Under the pieces are notes generated by a model that searched no databases, was not told where the DNA came from, and saw nothing but the letters and a program-made list of their open reading frames with translations. From NCBI GenBank assembly GCA_937995275.1, contig CALKKN010000350.1, forward strand, positions 1-7,406: DNA of 7,406 nucleotides, in the 5' to 3' direction. Made by a program: the position numbers and the translations under genes. This DNA is from an uncultured Lysobacterales bacterium. GTDB taxonomy: Bacteria; Pseudomonadota; Gammaproteobacteria; Xanthomonadales; SZUA-36. Of the stretch, positions 6,835 to 7,406 are shown piece by piece. Every line of letters starts with the position of its first letter. Position 1 is the first letter of the stretch.

Positions 6835-6989
6835 ACGTGGCCGCGAAAGAAGGGAAGCGAGACTCCTGCCGGGGCGGTTGGTCGTGGACGCGCAGCGGCC
6901 ACGATCAGAGCCGCGGCCAAATCATGCCGTCGCGCGCAGCCGGTTTTTGCCTGCGCATGCAGGCAAAAGAAGGGAAGCGAGACTCCTAA
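6831..6989 (+). CDS. Candidate small coupled ORF bridging glmU and glmS (52 residues)
   Basis: A GTG at 6831 overlaps the glmU stop (GTGA), and the frame runs 52 codons to a TAA that overlaps the glmS start (TAATG at 6987-6991). AGAAGGA at 6818-6824 ends six bases before the GTG and is a plausible ribosome binding site. The predicted peptide is basic and Gly/Arg/Ser-rich, has two Cys and two Trp, and no predicted membrane segment. It begins [13 protein letters not shown] and ends [10 protein letters not shown]. The identical AKEGKRDS blocks are encoded by the 22-base direct repeat, and the only change next to the repeat is a synonymous GCG/GCA. I recognise no family. It may be a real small protein, a translated leader that passes ribosomes on to glmS, or chance: 53 open codons are not rare in GC-rich DNA. 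Removing one repeat unit would still leave an in-frame 12-codon leader ending in TAATG. Confidence 0.35.
   Translation: MNVAAKEGKRDSCRGGWSWTRSGHDQSRGQIMPSRAAGFCLRMQAKEGKRDS
6846..6867 (+). repeat. Direct repeat, copy 1 (22 bases)
   Basis: AAAGAA followed by GGGAAGCGAGACTCCT occurs here, 11 bases after the glmU stop, and again perfectly at 6966-6987. Including three bases upstream (6843-6845 and 6963-6965) the match is 24 of 25. The copies are exactly 120 bases (40 codons) apart. This copy lies inside the long-range stem formed by 6836-6844 and 6895-6903. Confidence 0.9.
6881..6905 (+). other. Spacer RNA hairpin with competing long-range pairing
   Basis: GTCGTGG (6881-6887) can pair with CCACGAT (6899-6905), six Watson-Crick pairs plus one G-U, around an 11-base loop. 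The 3' arm overlaps 6895-6903, which is also a perfect 9-base complement of 6836-6844 at the glmU end. In turn 6838-6845 is complementary over eight bases to 6912-6919. These pairings exclude one another, so the spacer RNA could take alternative folds. GC-rich sequence produces such complements readily, so this is only suggestive. Confidence 0.35.
6944..6969 (+). other. Strong hairpin in the glmS leader
   Basis: TTTTGCCTGC (6945-6954) and GCAGGCAAAA (6959-6968) form a perfect 10-base-pair stem with a GCAT loop, extendable by a T-G wobble at 6944/6969. It ends 20 bases before the glmS ATG. Its 3' arm covers the first three bases of repeat copy 2 and reaches the edge of the AAGAAGGG stretch that could act as the glmS ribosome binding site. 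The T-run comes before the stem and the A-run after it, so it is not an intrinsic terminator on either strand. A role in translation or message stability is possible. Confidence 0.6.
6966..6987 (+). repeat. Direct repeat, copy 2 (22 bases), against the glmS start
   Basis: Perfect copy of 6846-6867, ending one base before the glmS ATG. Its AAGGGA portion (6970-6975) is the only Shine-Dalgarno-like stretch before glmS, but it lies 13 bases from the ATG, longer than optimal. Its last base is the T of the TAATG overlap. Confidence 0.9.
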
Positions 6990-7406
6990 TGTGTGGGATT
7001 GTAGCCGCCACCGCCCATCGCGACGTCCGCGATATCCTCATGTCCGGCCTGCATGCGCTGGAATATCGCGGTTACGACTCGGCCGGCATTGCACTGCAGC
7101 GCGACGGGACCATCGAACGCCTGCGCACCGAGGGTAAGGTTCGGGATCTCGAAGCGTTGCTGGAAGGCACGCCGCTGAGCGGACACTGCGGCATCGCGCA
7201 CACGCGCTGGGCAACCCACGGCGCGCCCAATACCGTCAATGCCCACCCGCACCTGTCGGACGCCTCGATCGCCCTCGTGCACAACGGCATCATCGAGAAC
7301 CACGATGAGCTGCGCGAGGAGTTGCAGGCCGCCGGGTACGAATTCGCCTCGGATACCGATACCGAGGTCATGGTGCACCTGATCCACCACCTGGTGGCGG
7401 AAGGCA
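6989..7406 (+). CDS. glmS: Glutamine:fructose-6-phosphate aminotransferase (isomerizing), N-terminal part; truncated by the window edge
   Basis: GlmS converts fructose-6-phosphate and glutamine to glucosamine-6-phosphate and glutamate, the entry step to amino-sugar synthesis that supplies GlmU. The visible 139 residues are most of the class II glutamine amidotransferase (N-terminal nucleophile) domain. MCGIVAA exposes Cys2 as the nucleophile after Met removal. It is followed by [13 protein letters not shown], glutamine-binding [24 protein letters not shown] and SDTDTEVM. All expected motifs are intact; the sugar isomerase domains lie beyond the right edge. The ATG is fixed by the CGI motif. 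Its nearest Shine-Dalgarno-like sequence is 13 bases away, and the ATG overlaps a TAA that closes the upstream small frame, so translation may rely on coupling. In E. coli glmS follows glmU and is controlled after transcription by RNase E processing and the GlmZ small RNA; no such element can be identified here by sequence. Confidence 0.97.
   Translation, partial: MCGIVAATAHRDVRDILMSGLHALEYRGYDSAGIALQRDGTIERLRTEGKVRDLEALLEGTPLSGHCGIAHTRWATHGAPNTVNAHPHLSDASIALVHNGIIENHDELREELQAAGYEFASDTDTEVMVHLIHHLVAEG

Noticed and set aside
6944..6969. Intrinsic terminator between glmU and glmS
   Set aside because: The T-run precedes the stem and an A-run follows it on the plus strand, and the same geometry holds on the minus strand, so no U-tract follows the hairpin in either direction.
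6846..6987. CRISPR-like or insertion-sequence interpretation of the direct repeats
   Set aside because: There are only two copies, 120 bases apart, with no transposase and no terminal inverted repeats. A 22-base target duplication would be unusually long.
6835..6988. glmS ribozyme or another known riboswitch before glmS
   Set aside because: The spacer shows none of the conserved core I would expect, the glmS ribozyme is typical of Gram-positive bacteria, and the spacer is partly taken up by a direct repeat. A covariance-model search would settle it.

Overview
The window is high-GC bacterial chromosome made of ordinary, full-length housekeeping genes. The gene pair glmU then glmS, the IlvH-like acetolactate synthase small subunit, the RraA-family protein and the secreted S9 peptidase together suggest a gammaproteobacterium. 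That placement rests on gene content alone. I see no tRNA, rRNA, CRISPR array, insertion sequence, phage gene or attachment site.

Layout. (1) Positions 1-406, minus strand: the N-terminal part of an acetolactate synthase small subunit (ilvH/ilvN type), running off the left edge. (2) Positions 407-478: a 72-base divergent spacer. (3) Positions 479-3356, plus strand: a compact unit of acetolactate synthase large subunit, a VOC-fold (glyoxalase-like) protein and an RraA-family protein, with gaps of 40 and 15 bases. (4) Positions 3385-5352, minus strand: a secreted prolyl-oligopeptidase-family (S9) serine peptidase, convergent with the RraA gene. (5) Positions 5353-5457: a second divergent spacer. 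(6) Positions 5458 to the right edge, plus strand: glmU, then a 154-base spacer, then the start of glmS.

How the genes fit together. GlmS makes glucosamine-6-phosphate. GlmU carries out the last two steps to UDP-N-acetylglucosamine, the precursor of peptidoglycan and lipopolysaccharide. The two acetolactate synthase subunits act at the first common step of valine and leucine synthesis and the parallel step of isoleucine synthesis. They are encoded divergently here instead of as one operon. The RraA-family protein keeps the D-X20-R-D motif of pyruvate-forming aldolases. The ilvB-like gene, VOC gene and rraA-like gene may therefore form a pyruvate-centred unit; this is inference.

The most unusual part is the glmU-glmS spacer. 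It contains a 22-base perfect direct repeat whose copies lie exactly 120 bases apart, a strong hairpin just before glmS, and alternative long-range pairings. It also holds a small open frame of 52 codons, entered by a GTGA overlap with the glmU stop and left by a TAATG overlap with the glmS start. Both repeat copies are in this frame and encode the same eight residues at its two ends. Whether it is a real coupled small gene, an expanded leader or a chance reading frame cannot be settled from one sequence.
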